Assembly: GCA_012295275.1 (NCBI GenBank)
Contig: CM022665.1
Coordinates: 22,290,002-22,354,001, forward strand
Length of the DNA stretch: 64,000 bases
Reading direction: 5' to 3'
Source: Chrysomallon squamiferum
Lineage: Eukaryota > Mollusca > Gastropoda > Neomphalida > Peltospiridae
A program made the position numbers and the translations under genes. The notes below the pieces were generated by a model. The model did no database searches and had not been told where the DNA came from. It saw only the letters and a list, made by a program, of their open reading frames with translations. This document shows positions 26,804 to 38,417 of the stretch, piece after piece. Every line of letters begins with the position of its first letter. The stretch's first letter is position 1.

Positions 26804-27792
26804 TCTTTTTCAAAAAAAAAAAAAAAAAAAAAATTCAGGGATAACTGTTACAAAGTCTGTCTGTTGTATACAAACAATAGTCAGTAAGTTTTAAAAAGAA
26901 CTACACAAAGATCGCGAGTTTCTAATTATATAAATGTACAAGAAGCAAATATAACCGTAAGTAGAAATTGGTAATAAAATAAGACTAACGACATAAATTT
27001 TGCATAATTATCTTTATTTTCATATTAAAATACCCTTTTATATAGTTAAAAGATTTCAGTATCACAGTTTCTGGAATAATGCAGCTGCATGATTTTTCAT
27101 TTATAATGTATAAAATAACAGAAAGAAATATAATTTGACAAAAAACAGTGATAAATTTACGATTATCAAATTTAATATAAAATTATCTATATCTAGTTAT
27201 CTGTGTACATTTTGATAACAATAATAAATGCTAATTCAGACATATAATTTTTTAATATAGCTCTTTCACATTTATCTGTATACGAGATTTGTATTGTGAA
27301 AAAGAACTGGAATAGGATTAGATATATTTAAATTTTCGTTTTATCTTAAGCAGATCTTGTCACGTAATTATACCATCATATTAATCGCCTTTTCTCATAC
27401 AAATTTTTGCCAGCATTAAATAAACAATCGTTTTAAATAATTAACTTGCAGAAAAAAATTAATATCTTGATGGCTAACAAAAAAACATATATAAAAAAAA
27501 AAAGAAAGGAGAGGGTCAGAAAAACGAACTCCACATCAAAAAAAATTACAATTACATAAACCATATTTTAAAAAGCTACAATCATGGCCTAAACTGCATT
27601 AGAAATACTGTTAAAATATTTCACTAACTTCAATGGTAAAGAAATATGTGTATGTATATTTACAATATTCGTATTATATATCTATGTATAAATAAATTAA
27701 TAAATGTGTATATGGCTGTATGTATGTATGTATATGTATATATATATGTACTTTATTTGAGTATGTATGTATGTATGTATGTACTTCATTTA

Positions 27793-27827
<35 letters not shown>

Positions 27828-29590
27828 AATTTGTGGTTCAGATAAAATGATCAACATTTTTATATTCATGTTATGCATGTATATGTATATATATTTATCT
27901 ACATATCCATCCATCTAAATCAAAATGGCTTTGAACATTAATTAAATTACTTTTCTTTCTGTCTTTCTTCATCAAACTAACAACTAAAATTCTCTTCTTA
28001 TGCTTCTGGGTGGTCACTTTTCTTAACACTGCTATCATAAATTATACACAAACAACAGATATCTGTAATAAAACCCTGTAGATAATGAAAAATATACATC
28101 AAAACAAACAACAAATGCAATGAAAAAATAAATATTCAGGTATCTTAAGATACTTAAAAACTAAAATTAATTTGATTATTAGGTACTGTTAATAAAAGGA
28201 TTGTAAACTGAAGTTCAGATACAAGCAGGTATTAATTTATGAAAAATGTACCACACAACAATATGGATAATAAATTCACCAGATTCTTGGCAGCTTATCC
28301 AGTGAATTATCTTTAGTAAGCCAGATGGCCATGTCTATTTTATTAATATCGGGTGTGGTTAAAATTATGCTTTTTAGAAAATTAAATTTAAAAAAGATCT
28401 GTTTCAAGAACAATATAAGTTTGAAAACGATTAATTGTACAATTAACTGCTTAAATAAAATATTTTTAAAATTTACATAAAGTTTTATATATACTCATTA
28501 AAAACTTCAATAAATAGTAAAATATTAATTTAAGTGAATTTTTTAACTTTTTCAACAAATATCTTTTAAACACATCAAGTAATTTTTTATTTACTGACAC
28601 GTAATCTTTGCTAATAATAAAGTATGAGAATAATAAAGATAAAAAATGAATAGATTTCTTTAAGATTGATTAAATCATTGTAAAGAAGCTATAATATCAA
28701 CCTATCATTTTCCGTGTGCATGTGTGTGTGTATGTGTGTGTTATGTTTTTGTTTTGTTTGGGGTTTTGATGGGGTTTTTTGCTTTTTGGTGTATAAAATG
28801 TTTACAAAAAGGATAAGCTGATTTTGGACTTATACATTATTATTATTATCAGAAAAGACTGGTTATAAAACCAATTCTAACTAAAAAAAAGTATATGAAA
28901 TGTATAAATACACTTTAACTCTAGAAAACTTTCTTCATTGTTCTTTATATAAATGCATATTCTGTAAATTGCAAATACATATATAGATAAAATCATAACT
29001 GTTTTTTAAAAATGTTTTTAATCTCAGTGCAATACCAAAGACCTTTTCCAGGAGAACAAATAAAAATAACAAAAACCAGTTATAAAATACTATGACTATG
29101 ACAACCTTAATAATATCCCAGTATCCTCTGTTGCAGGACAGCTTGAAAAGTACTTCTGTAAGCAATATCCATACAAACAACAGTATATTACCATAAAAAC
29201 AGTATATTTTCTTGTACCTAGGTATTGCACCATGAAATCCTTTCTTCAACTTACAACCTACATAAAATGCTAGTAAATTTCAAACCTGATGATTAAAGAT
29301 GATAATCTTACATATAAAAAGAACAAACAATTAAATATGTGAAACGATGGGACTCCGAAATAATAAAAATCTGTTAAAATACAGAAATAACATCCAAAAT
29401 ATCTGTGTAACATAGTTACAAACCATTCAGTGATAAACAACCATTTGTCTTAAAAAAAAAATTATTATCACTATTTTGTTTTGGGAATAGTGAGATGAAT
29501 AAAATAACTGCATAAATAATGACTATAAAATTATAATTTCATCTTGGAATTTGCAGATTCATTGTTCAGTTTCCTTCAGCTGATATTATT
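24630..29590. other. Intergenic, 3' of SLC25A21, no gene supported
   Basis: Balanced unique stretches at about 24,880-25,500, 25,680-25,990 and 26,630-26,760 are set in AT-rich DNA. The open frame at 25,224-25,406 (60 aa) has no recognisable domain. The hydrophobic 104-aa minus-strand frame at 29,249-28,935 is probably chance, or 3' UTR of the carrier gene. Confidence 0.55.
27715..27830. repeat. (ATGT)n and (GT)n microsatellites
   Basis: ATGT runs at 27,719-27,732 and 27,764-27,784, then GT at 27,797-27,825. Confidence 0.9.
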
Positions 29591-29596
29591 TGAGTT

Positions 29597-29602
29597 TTTA
29601 TT
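29597..29602 (-). terminator. Candidate polyadenylation signal of SLC25A21
   Basis: AATAAA on the minus strand, about 107 bases past the TAA stop at 29711-29709. It is the first canonical hexamer I noticed after the stop. In a sequence this AT-rich the hexamer is common, so the true site may lie further left; the sequence down to about 28,900 is unremarkable and could be 3' UTR. Confidence 0.35.
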
Positions 29603-29708
29603 ATTACACAAATGTTAACTGTAAACAAAATGGTGAATGCACACAGATTGTAATCTCATTCATAATTAAAACCCCACACAAATCAGAGAAAGAAAAACAT
29701 TATCTGAT

Positions 29709-31554
29709 TTATAAAGTCTTCTTCATCCATTCAAAAGCCATCTCATAGACTAACAGCATGATAGCACCACCTGCAAATAAATAAATAAATAAATAAATAA
29801 AATAAATAACAAAGATAAAAAATATAATAATAATAAGAAGAAGAAGAAGAAGAAGAAGAATAACAACAGAAAAAGCAATAATAATATTAAATAAATAAAT
29901 AAATAACAATGATAAAAAAATATAAGAAGATGAAAAATCATAACTGCAATAGAAATAGTAATAATAATAATTACCATAATATTAACTGCAAGGTAATAAT
30001 AACAACAATATAACAGCAAAAACAACATCAGGATACTGTAATTGATTTTCATATTTTTACAATATTTTATCATTATAAATTGTTGTTTTTGGCATTTAGA
30101 ATAATTTAGTACCATAATGTGTTTGTGTTTGTGTGTGTGTGTGTGTATGCATGTGTGTGGGTGTTCTTTTTATGAAGGTTTTTTTTTTTTCTTTTTTCCT
30201 TGCTATATTTGTTAAAGAAAAATGTTTTTTTTTGGGAGGGTTCTTATTTTATTTAATTAATTAATTTATTTATTTATTTTTTTTTTTATTTTTTTTTTTT
30301 TTTTTTGCAGCACTTGGATAAATAATTATAAATATAATTTCTAAAAAATAAAATAAAGAAACAATAAATACCTGGTCCAAGTCTTAAAACCTTTGGCAAT
30401 AATCCTTTGTACAAAGCAAAATACCTGTAAAGTAAATCTATGCTTTAACAGTCATTCTTTACATAAAGAAAACAAAAAAAGGAAATGAAAATAATTTTAA
30501 AAGTGAAAGAGAAAATGGGTTCATATAGTCTGTAGTGAATATGGTTAATGTGAGTGGTTTCCCTTTTAAATCCAATCATGATAGGAGATTAAAGGTCATG
30601 TCCTTGACATGCACATTTAAAAATTCTCTAATGGATGTACCCATACTTATACCCATACCCCTCAGAATATAATACTAGAAAGAATTATACAATTTTTACT
30701 TTGTATCTTCTTCTGACATTAAATTTATCAAAATTATGGTCTAAAACCTACGCTCCTAGTGAACAAACAAATAATAACAAATATTTAAATACTGACCCCT
30801 CTTCTCTGTAAACTAATTTCATTGTCTGAAAACAGGTGTGATATTTTATTTCTCCTGGCACTGGTTGTGGCCCCTGAATCCTGCTTTTAGCCACATCCCA
30901 AGGGATGTTCACACAAGAGGCTAAAATCCCAGCTCCCAGACCAATAACAAATCGTCTTGGAAGATCATATCTTTGATCCTAAATAAAAAGTTATAAATAT
31001 TTTTTTTCATGTAAAATCCAAGTTTTAAATAAATCTAAATAGCACAAATATTTTAATTATATTAGTTGCTTCAGTTAAAATTGAATAGATTTCTAAACAG
31101 AATCCAATTTTTTACTTCTTTTTATGACCACTATTAAGCATAGGTGGAACATATTTATGATATTTTTTTTTTTTTTTAAAGTAATATTAAAACCTGACTA
31201 AATATTATGATATTATAATGGTGTCTTCCCACTTGTTCTAAACATTTTAAGTAGGGATAAAAATATTATTTGATCCAAATGGGAATTATGTAATAGGCCG
31301 TTCGACTATGTGGGTAATTAGGAGAGTTAATTTCAAACCTCATATATATAAGTGTATTAGATCAAGTAGGAATTACATAATAATATATGTGGGTAACTAC
31401 CAGCTAACATTGTCAAATATTTGTTAGCTTAGCAATATATCATTGTAAAACAAATTATTCCAAAAAACAACAACAAACAAACAAAACCCAAAAAAAAAAA
31501 ACCCCAAAACATTACTAGTGAATCTGGTGTTACTGGTTGAAACTTTAGGATCTG

Positions 31555-31585
<31 letters not shown>

Positions 31586-34500
31586 GTTACTTTAGCATGA
31601 ATGCGCTTTGCCACATGACAGATCAGCTTAAACAAAAACCAGTTCAGTTGTATGACATTCAGTGTCCATCAGTTTGATATTGTTATTCACTGTCCTTTCT
31701 TCTGTGCCAATTTTTCTTCCATTCAGGATTGTTCGAGATATGAACTAGTACATGTTCAGATAACTTGTAGGAATGGAGCTTGTTATACCACCCTTTAAGG
31801 TCATTGTTCATTCTGTGTCTACTGTTTGCAAAGTGATTCCATACAAGTTTGTTCCATGCAGGCATACTGACCCAGATCCTGGTCATACAGTCCATTAAAG
31901 TCACAGACGTTTCACCCAGGGGACACTGCAATGACATCAACCTCAACCTGGTCCAGTGATACAAATGGCCTTGGTTCTAAGTGAAAGTAGTACCATGTTT
32001 TCTTTGTACTGGAGAATCAGACCCCCTTAAATACTTCAGTTTTAGCATTGGCAGCGGTTTTCTCAAAGTTGATCTGGAAAAACTCTGGCTCCAGGTTGAA
32101 TCTGTTTCTTCCTGTTTCAGTCTTCATTAGTTGAATGGCTGATGCATAATTAGTTTGGATCTTCATTGGAAGGGGCATGTACAAAACAGGGTACATGATG
32201 CCTCACACTTCTGCATGAAGAGTTTAAATCTGTAGAAACAGTCATGGAGATGAATGAAATGCACATTCAGTATAAATGACATTAGCATTGCTTAGATATT
32301 CGATTCTTGGTGATAGCCAAAATAAGGAGTTTGTCTATATCTCCATATGTTAGTGTCCATGCACCCTCTAACACAATTTCTGATCATGCCTGTGGGAGCT
32401 TGGGGACAGTTTTCTGCCTTTGTCTATATATACATGGAAAACTTCATTGTATCCAGAATAGTGATGTGGTGAAGGATGTTGGCTGGTGGATCACTGGCCA
32501 TCTTTCTCAGCTTGGAAAGTTCATCATCACAGATCTTATTGATAGAAATGGTATCTGTTCCATTGGACTAGTTTTAAACTGTTCCATGGTTATCAGAAGA
32601 AAGGATAGCAGATGGCTGCGATTGGCAGTTCCAGTTTTCAACAGTCAGTCATCAATGGTCTTCACACACCCTTTACATGCAAATTCTACAAAACACCAGT
32701 AAGTGATAGTATTCTTAAGTCTGTTCACTTTGAACTTGCATTCTCTATTGTATGCATGTCTGCTCCTCAAGTATTAGCAATGTAAGTAACTTGTATTTGG
32801 ATGTCTGTCATTTTCACTGTTGTCCAGGCAGTAAGTGAACATATACATGTTTTAGTATATCTTAAAAAGCTATCTCAAACTGTAAGAGATGAAAGTAACA
32901 AAATGGTGTATACTTTACAGTTTCTTTTTATACCAAATTATAATTCCATATGTTGTTACACTGGTTACTCTACAGCTGCTGTACTCTAGTTCATGTGTTC
33001 TCTAACAGGATTAATTTCAGATGAAAATATACTTTACTACACTCATTAATGAGTAAATCACAAAGCTGGAAATAATTAAATCTCTATTACTGAAATCTAA
33101 AAAACAATATTGGAATTTTGTTGAGTTTCCCTGGTTTATAGTCTGTTTAGTTGTTCCTTTACCATTTATTACATTTTTATAAAGACTAGTATGCTGTAGG
33201 CAGAACATAAAACTAATTATTTCTTTTTTCCAAAATAAAGCAGTTCCATAAACCAGGTTATCAAGTAACCATGGCCTTACTTAAAATATAATAGCATTAC
33301 AATAGGTGTAGAGATTTAACATTTACTACAACAGTTAATTTTACTTCAGATCCTTTGTTTCAGCATGGAATCACCCAACGTGGTCTAGTGAGTTTTAAAA
33401 ATAGACATGTGGGCTAAAACCTAATCCTTTCTTTTAGATCAACATGAAACATTTTAGGTGTGAAATTAGATCAAAGAGGTGGGAACCATTAAGACTAGTT
33501 CCAGACACCAAGGGTTCCATGTATGACTGTAAATTATCAAAGTTTTATAATTTTAGTGACATCTTTTAGAGAATCAGAAAAGCACATATCCAAAACAATA
33601 GACAAAATATCTTCAGTAATTTATTTAAACTGTCAGTCAAAGTTCAAAAGTTATACAATTATTATTGATAATTTTAATTATTTTTAGAATTGCTGATATT
33701 ATAAACATTCCTATAATGTGTCACTTTTTCAACTTGTTCATCCAATTATCACTCAAAATAAAATACAATAAAATAATTTAAGACTTTAAACAAGAAATGT
33801 GGTTGAAGGGAAGTAACTCAATCTTTACTATTCACAATACCAATATTAACTATTCTGTGTTGTAAAATGTAGTTAAATTTAAATTTAAAAAATCTAAAAT
33901 ATAAGTGTTATGTGTAAAACAAATTAAAGAAACAATTTTGGCTTGTTTTTCATATATACCAGTTCAAAAGTTGTATTCTGAATTAAAAGAAATTTAATAA
34001 TAATAATAATCCAATTACAAAAAATCACCCAGCCTTCTGTCAACACCCCCCCCCACAAAAACCAATAACATTTACAAAAATCCAGATGCTAAAATATTTC
34101 CTTGATAATTTGATAAATTTACAAACAGAAATAAAATATCTGACTACTGATAACAGTTCTTCAGTTCTGTTGATCAATAAAAACCACCCATACATATGGC
34201 ATCTCTGAGTTCCCTCCTTTACATTACTATAAAAATTATATTTTACACATAACAATTAATATAAAATATACTATTAAACATTTATTAATTACCTTAACTT
34301 CTGGAACAAGAGCCTTTATGTTGTGATAAAAACTGAAATACACCATGTTGAAAACTCCATGTCTGCCTAGTGTAGATGTCAAGCCTTTATTCATTCCCTG
34401 CAGGCCAAATCCATCTTTACGTATTATTTCTCTAGCTAGCTGAAATGTGCTTGGTTGCTGTAAAACCAAGATATTAATAATGCATTAGCATCTTGTAACT

Positions 34501-37035
34501 AAAATACATTATTCATATTATTGGTTAAATTTTTATTATATCTGTGAATTAATTTTGAACTAATGATAAATATTAAATATAATAAATATATAATAGAAAA
34601 ATTGTAAATTAAAAAAATAAGCTATTAGCAAAAATTATCTAAACAAAGATGAACAGAATGAATTCTATCTGAAGCATAAAATACACAAATAAAACCTACA
34701 CAAATAGATCTAATATTATTAATAATTATCATACAGGATTCCAATTTCATTTCTTTTAATTAATTAATAATTGTGTTTTTAATTTATTTACATTTATAAA
34801 CAATTCATAAACATAATATGTTGGGTTTTTTTAAATATTATCATGAGGTTGTGCTACCTTATGTCCCCAGAGTATCACCCTCTCAGTAGACCTCATAATA
34901 CTGATACTACTTCAGAAAACACATTTCAGAATTAGGTTCAGCTATGTACCTTTTGGAATACACTTCTTTCTGCTTGTAGTTTTACTTTGACGACTTCAAA
35001 TGGGTTAATAACCAAAGCTTCTGTCATCCCTGCAAACAAACCAGCTGCTGTGAGAACCTAAAATAAAAATTTAGCAACACCAGAATTCTGAAAATAATAA
35101 TACCTTTAATAAACCTTTTAATAATATGTGGTCCTTGAATTTGAATTAAATAATATAATCTAATATATATAATTTTTTATTCAAAAGACTTCTTTTTATT
35201 AATTGATTTTTCCAGAACATTTTGGTAAAATAAATCAGTAAAAACATATTTATAATTATATTGGTAAAACTGAATATATATACTTATTTTATAGTTATAA
35301 AAAAAATGTATACAGATGTATTTGTTTTGAAACCACCAAGCAAGAAAATCTGTTGTTAGCAAGAAATAAAGTATAATTATTATCAAGCAAGGAAATAAAC
35401 ACATAAATTACTGCTGTTTATAACACCTGATGACAGATTATCAATGATAAATACAAATAAATACCAAAGAAAATTTACCAGTGGCTGGGCAAGGTAGTTA
35501 CCATATCCAAAGAGTGATTTGTATCTTTCAAATGTGAAGAATTTGACAGCTCTCTTAGGTGTTTCAGCCAACAGTGGAGGCAAAATTCCTTTATAGAATG
35601 ACAATGCCCTTCAATAAAAAGAGAATTAAGAAAATAAAAAGTTTAATCAGTTACCTCTTCTTCGTGTGTGACATGGTGAAGTAATATGAATTACTTGTCA
35701 GAAAAAATAAATAAAATGATTATGGCTTAAATGTTATAAATTGATAAAGAAACAAGCATAAGAAAAGAAGGAAAATTAAAACATTAAAAAACATATACAA
35801 AATAATAATTACTTAAATTTCTTGTGGCCTTTTTGTAGTAGTATAAAAAAAAAAAAAAAAAATGATTTCTCATTTTATTTTTTAACAGCTCTATATACAT
35901 TTCTTAATTCAGTTTTAATAATTATAACATAGATTTATTATTTTGAATGACATATAGACATGCAGTTTTGTTGCATATGCTTGTACCTGTATTCTGTAAT
36001 AGTTATTACAGCATTGAAATACAAAAAATATTCAGATGACTTTTATACAAAGTAATCCAAAAAAAAAAAATATATATATATATAAGGAATTAATGACAAT
36101 ATAACATATACAAGATTTTATTGTTATTTTCATACATTAACCTGAGAAAACATCTTTAGAAATTAAACTAACAGTACAGGTAACATCTTTTTTATTTCTT
36201 TGTATAATGTTTTCACATTTACCCTTCATTTCTGTACATCTTGCGGAAACAGTCAACAATTGAAGAATATCTGTTAGGGTCTTCAGGGCCTCTCTGAATC
36301 TGGAACCGAGTTTTAATCAAGTCCAAAGGGTGCATTATGGACACTTCAACAAATCCTATAGAGAAAAATTAAATAACCTGTTTATCTGTAATGATTATTT
36401 CAGATTGTTATGTCAAACAGTTAAAATTTTATAACAGCAAGAATTAATTATTTCAAATATTAATATTTTCTTGATGTCATGTTTTTTTTTTTTTTTTTTA
36501 AAAAACATTAATAAATATAATTTTCACAAAAAAATCATCAGTAGTAGTAGTAGCATCATCAGCAGCAGCATTAGTAGTAGTAATAGTTGTAGTAATAGTT
36601 GTGGTAGTAGTAGTAATAGTAGTAGTAATAATAATAATAATAATAATAGTTGTTGTTGTTGTTGTTGTTGTTGCTGCTGTTGCTGCTGTTTTTTGTTGTT
36701 GTTTTTTGTGGGATTCTCCACCATAATAAATGATATCCTCATATGTTTATGCATAAAAATCTCAATTCCTAGATTATTAATCACTAATACAAGGCTTTTA
36801 ATAACCGACAAGGCGTTTAGGAAAATACAAGTGATATTGAACATCATCATGACATACATTACCTTTGATTACGCACAAACCCTACAAATATATTATAGAG
36901 ATTAATTATTTTTATATCATCTTTGGACGTACTGATATCCTGGTTTAGGACAAAATTACCTGCGCACCCGCCTGCAGCAAACTGCATCACCATCAGTTTT
37001 ACACTACCATGTTGTTTGGTACCAACTGCTGACAT
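29709..37035 (-). CDS. SLC25A21: Mitochondrial 2-oxodicarboxylate carrier, complete, 8 coding exons
   Basis: Inner-membrane carrier that exchanges 2-oxoadipate for 2-oxoglutarate, serving lysine and tryptophan breakdown (family knowledge). Coding exons, in transcript order: 37035-36960, 36355-36223, 35608-35479, 35057-34950, 34457-34293, 30978-30797, 30424-30372, 29770-29709. All introns are GT-AG and the phases join without a break, giving 302 aa (human about 299). The three mitochondrial-carrier signatures are visible: PLDLIK at 35-40, PFEVVK at 132-137 and PWDVAK at 230-235, one per repeat. Highly conserved carrier blocks include YKGILPP, ETPKRAVKFFTFE, GLNKGL-like GMNKGLT, TLGRHGVFNMVYF, SRIQGPQPVPGEIKY and LRLGPGGAIMLLVYE, which set ODC apart from other SLC25 members. 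The start is the first in-frame ATG and leaves a short N-terminus like the human protein. Intron 5 (34292-30979) holds a dead transposase. The identification is from remembered family sequence, not from a search. Confidence 0.96.
29773..29905. repeat. (AAAT)n, (AAG)n, (AAAT)n in the last SLC25A21 intron
   Basis: The repeats begin only three bases from the acceptor of the last exon (29,771), so on the transcribed strand the pyrimidine tract is itself (ATTT)n. Confidence 0.85.
31680..32750 (-). pseudogene. Decayed MULE-like transposase with FLYWCH zinc finger
   Basis: Lies inside SLC25A21 intron 5 on the same strand as the host gene. Reading the minus strand from about 32,745, the frame gives a FLYWCH-type finger (TYWC, then CKGCVKTIDD, then TGTANRSH). 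A linker follows, then a stretch like the MULE transposase core (the region resembling YGDIDKLLIL, seen as WRYRQTPYFGYHQES). It ends with the typical C-terminal motif NHF...NNDLKGWYNKLH near 31,790-31,840. Stops and apparent frameshifts interrupt it at several places, for example TGA after TIDD and a stop just before the 31,964 segment. The finger-plus-MULE order is that of FLYWCH/MULE transposons common in invertebrates (established). The longest intact piece is 93 aa (31,964-31,683). The terminal repeats were not located. It is a dead element, not a host exon. Confidence 0.8.
36535..36690. repeat. Trinucleotide array (AGT, AGC, AAT, GTT, GCT) in SLC25A21 intron 1
   Basis: About 150 bp of interrupted trinucleotides. 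It yields poly-S/N/C or poly-Q/L frames, none of which is a gene. Confidence 0.9.
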
Positions 37036-37370
37036 GCTTTCTATTTCACGTGTCGCCTAGAGAGGAAATACCTTTGGGAATTCCCAAACGAGACGTCATG
37101 AAGGGATTTATTGTTATTTCTTAATTTGTTTTGAAATTGTGTCAGTTTAAAACATAAAAATGTAAATTCAGAATATCAAATCAGATTACTTGATGAATTA
37201 CTGTAATAAAAAATAACTGATACTATTATTTTAAAAAATATTTCTCCTTCATAATTATTATAGAAATAAATAGAACATTTTGCTTTCTACGCTCCCTGGG
37301 ATAGACCTCAACTAAGGACGACAACTCTATTGCAGCGTGTGAACGTGCACTTCCAATGGGAGAGTAAGTC
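37036..37370. promoter_or_regulatory. Probable bidirectional promoter of SLC25A21 and MRPS12
   Basis: The segment between the divergent genes is less AT-rich than its surroundings and contains no simple repeats until the flanks. Within about 55 bases upstream of the SLC25A21 ATG are an E-box CACGTG (37047-37052), a 16-base perfect palindrome TTTGGGAATTCCCAAA (37073-37088) with GGGAATTCCC at its core, and a CRE-like GACGTCAT (37092-37099). Further right, near 37,350, is a CCAAT-type sequence. A good donor-like AGA|GTAAGT at 37,361-37,369 could end a non-coding first exon of MRPS12. There is no TATA box that stands out from the AT background. Transcription starts are not determined, so the extent is approximate. 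Confidence 0.55.
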
Positions 37371-38417
37371 CGACATTGATATAGGTAATGATTTGTATTT
37401 TTGTAAATATAAAACAAAATCTACATATTTTATTGTCTTTAATAAATAGGTATTCATCTTTGCAAGGTATCTGAATTGTGATTTAACTCATTTTCGTCAA
37501 CTGTGAGGCTTTCAAGTATTAAAGCACTGTAGTCACAGTAGTGTAAGACTAAAGTTAAATTCATTAGGATTATTCGATTCATTTATAATTGTAATTATTC
37601 ATAATTAATTTCACTTTATTTAACTTACTCATTTGTTAGACATTATCCAGTCCATGATAATGATACTAATCACCATGTGGGAGGCCAGTGAAACCATATT
37701 GTATTTATCATCATATATTTACGATATTTTAATTTATTTACAATAATTAATTTTATTTTTACTGTTACTTAAATTCATTATTACATCTGTTAATGTTACA
37801 GCTAACTGTCAGTTTATATCTAACTACTCAGTCTGCTGCCATTTTGTTGACTCGTATGTTTAATGCGAAACAACAAAAATTAAAATAAAATAAAATTATT
37901 ATTCATTTATTGTATTACATTCCATGAAATAGCTGAAATTTTATGTTTTGCAAGTCATAATTATATATTTCTAAATGTGTTCTTGGAGCCATTATTTATA
38001 AATCTTGTTAAATATAGCATACATAGCATTAGTTAAATATAGATTTTCGCATCTTGTTTTTCATATAATAACAATTTTTTTTATCTCACACCCACACACC
38101 CACATCTAAATATGATGATCACTTATGAAAGAAAACGGTGAATAAAATATCTGAAAGCCTTTTCCTATCATTTGGTTAATTCAAATAGCAATCATGAGTA
38201 CAAATAAAGTTTTTTTTCTGTTTTTAATTTTTATTATTTATTTATTTATTTTTATTATTATTGTTCAGTATAAATCACTGACATGCAGAATTCAAATCCT
38301 TTCATCCTTTGTGGAATAATTGTTTAATTAATTTATTGCTATGTACAAATTGTAACGAATCTTAAGTTTCTGTAAATTATTGTTTAATATTTCCTTTCAT
38401 TTTAGGTTTAATTAAAA

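Noticed and set aside
28935-29249. 104-aa hydrophobic open frame on the minus strand
   Set aside because: AT-rich sequence easily gives hydrophobic frames. It lies just past the SLC25A21 stop, probably in 3' UTR or intergenic DNA.
32307-32702. 131-aa plus-strand open frame in SLC25A21 intron 5
   Set aside because: It is the antisense shadow of the FLYWCH/MULE transposase relic, whose motifs read on the minus strand.
36471-36905. 144-aa and 111-aa open frames rich in S, N, C or Q, L
   Set aside because: They are translations of a trinucleotide repeat inside SLC25A21 intron 1.
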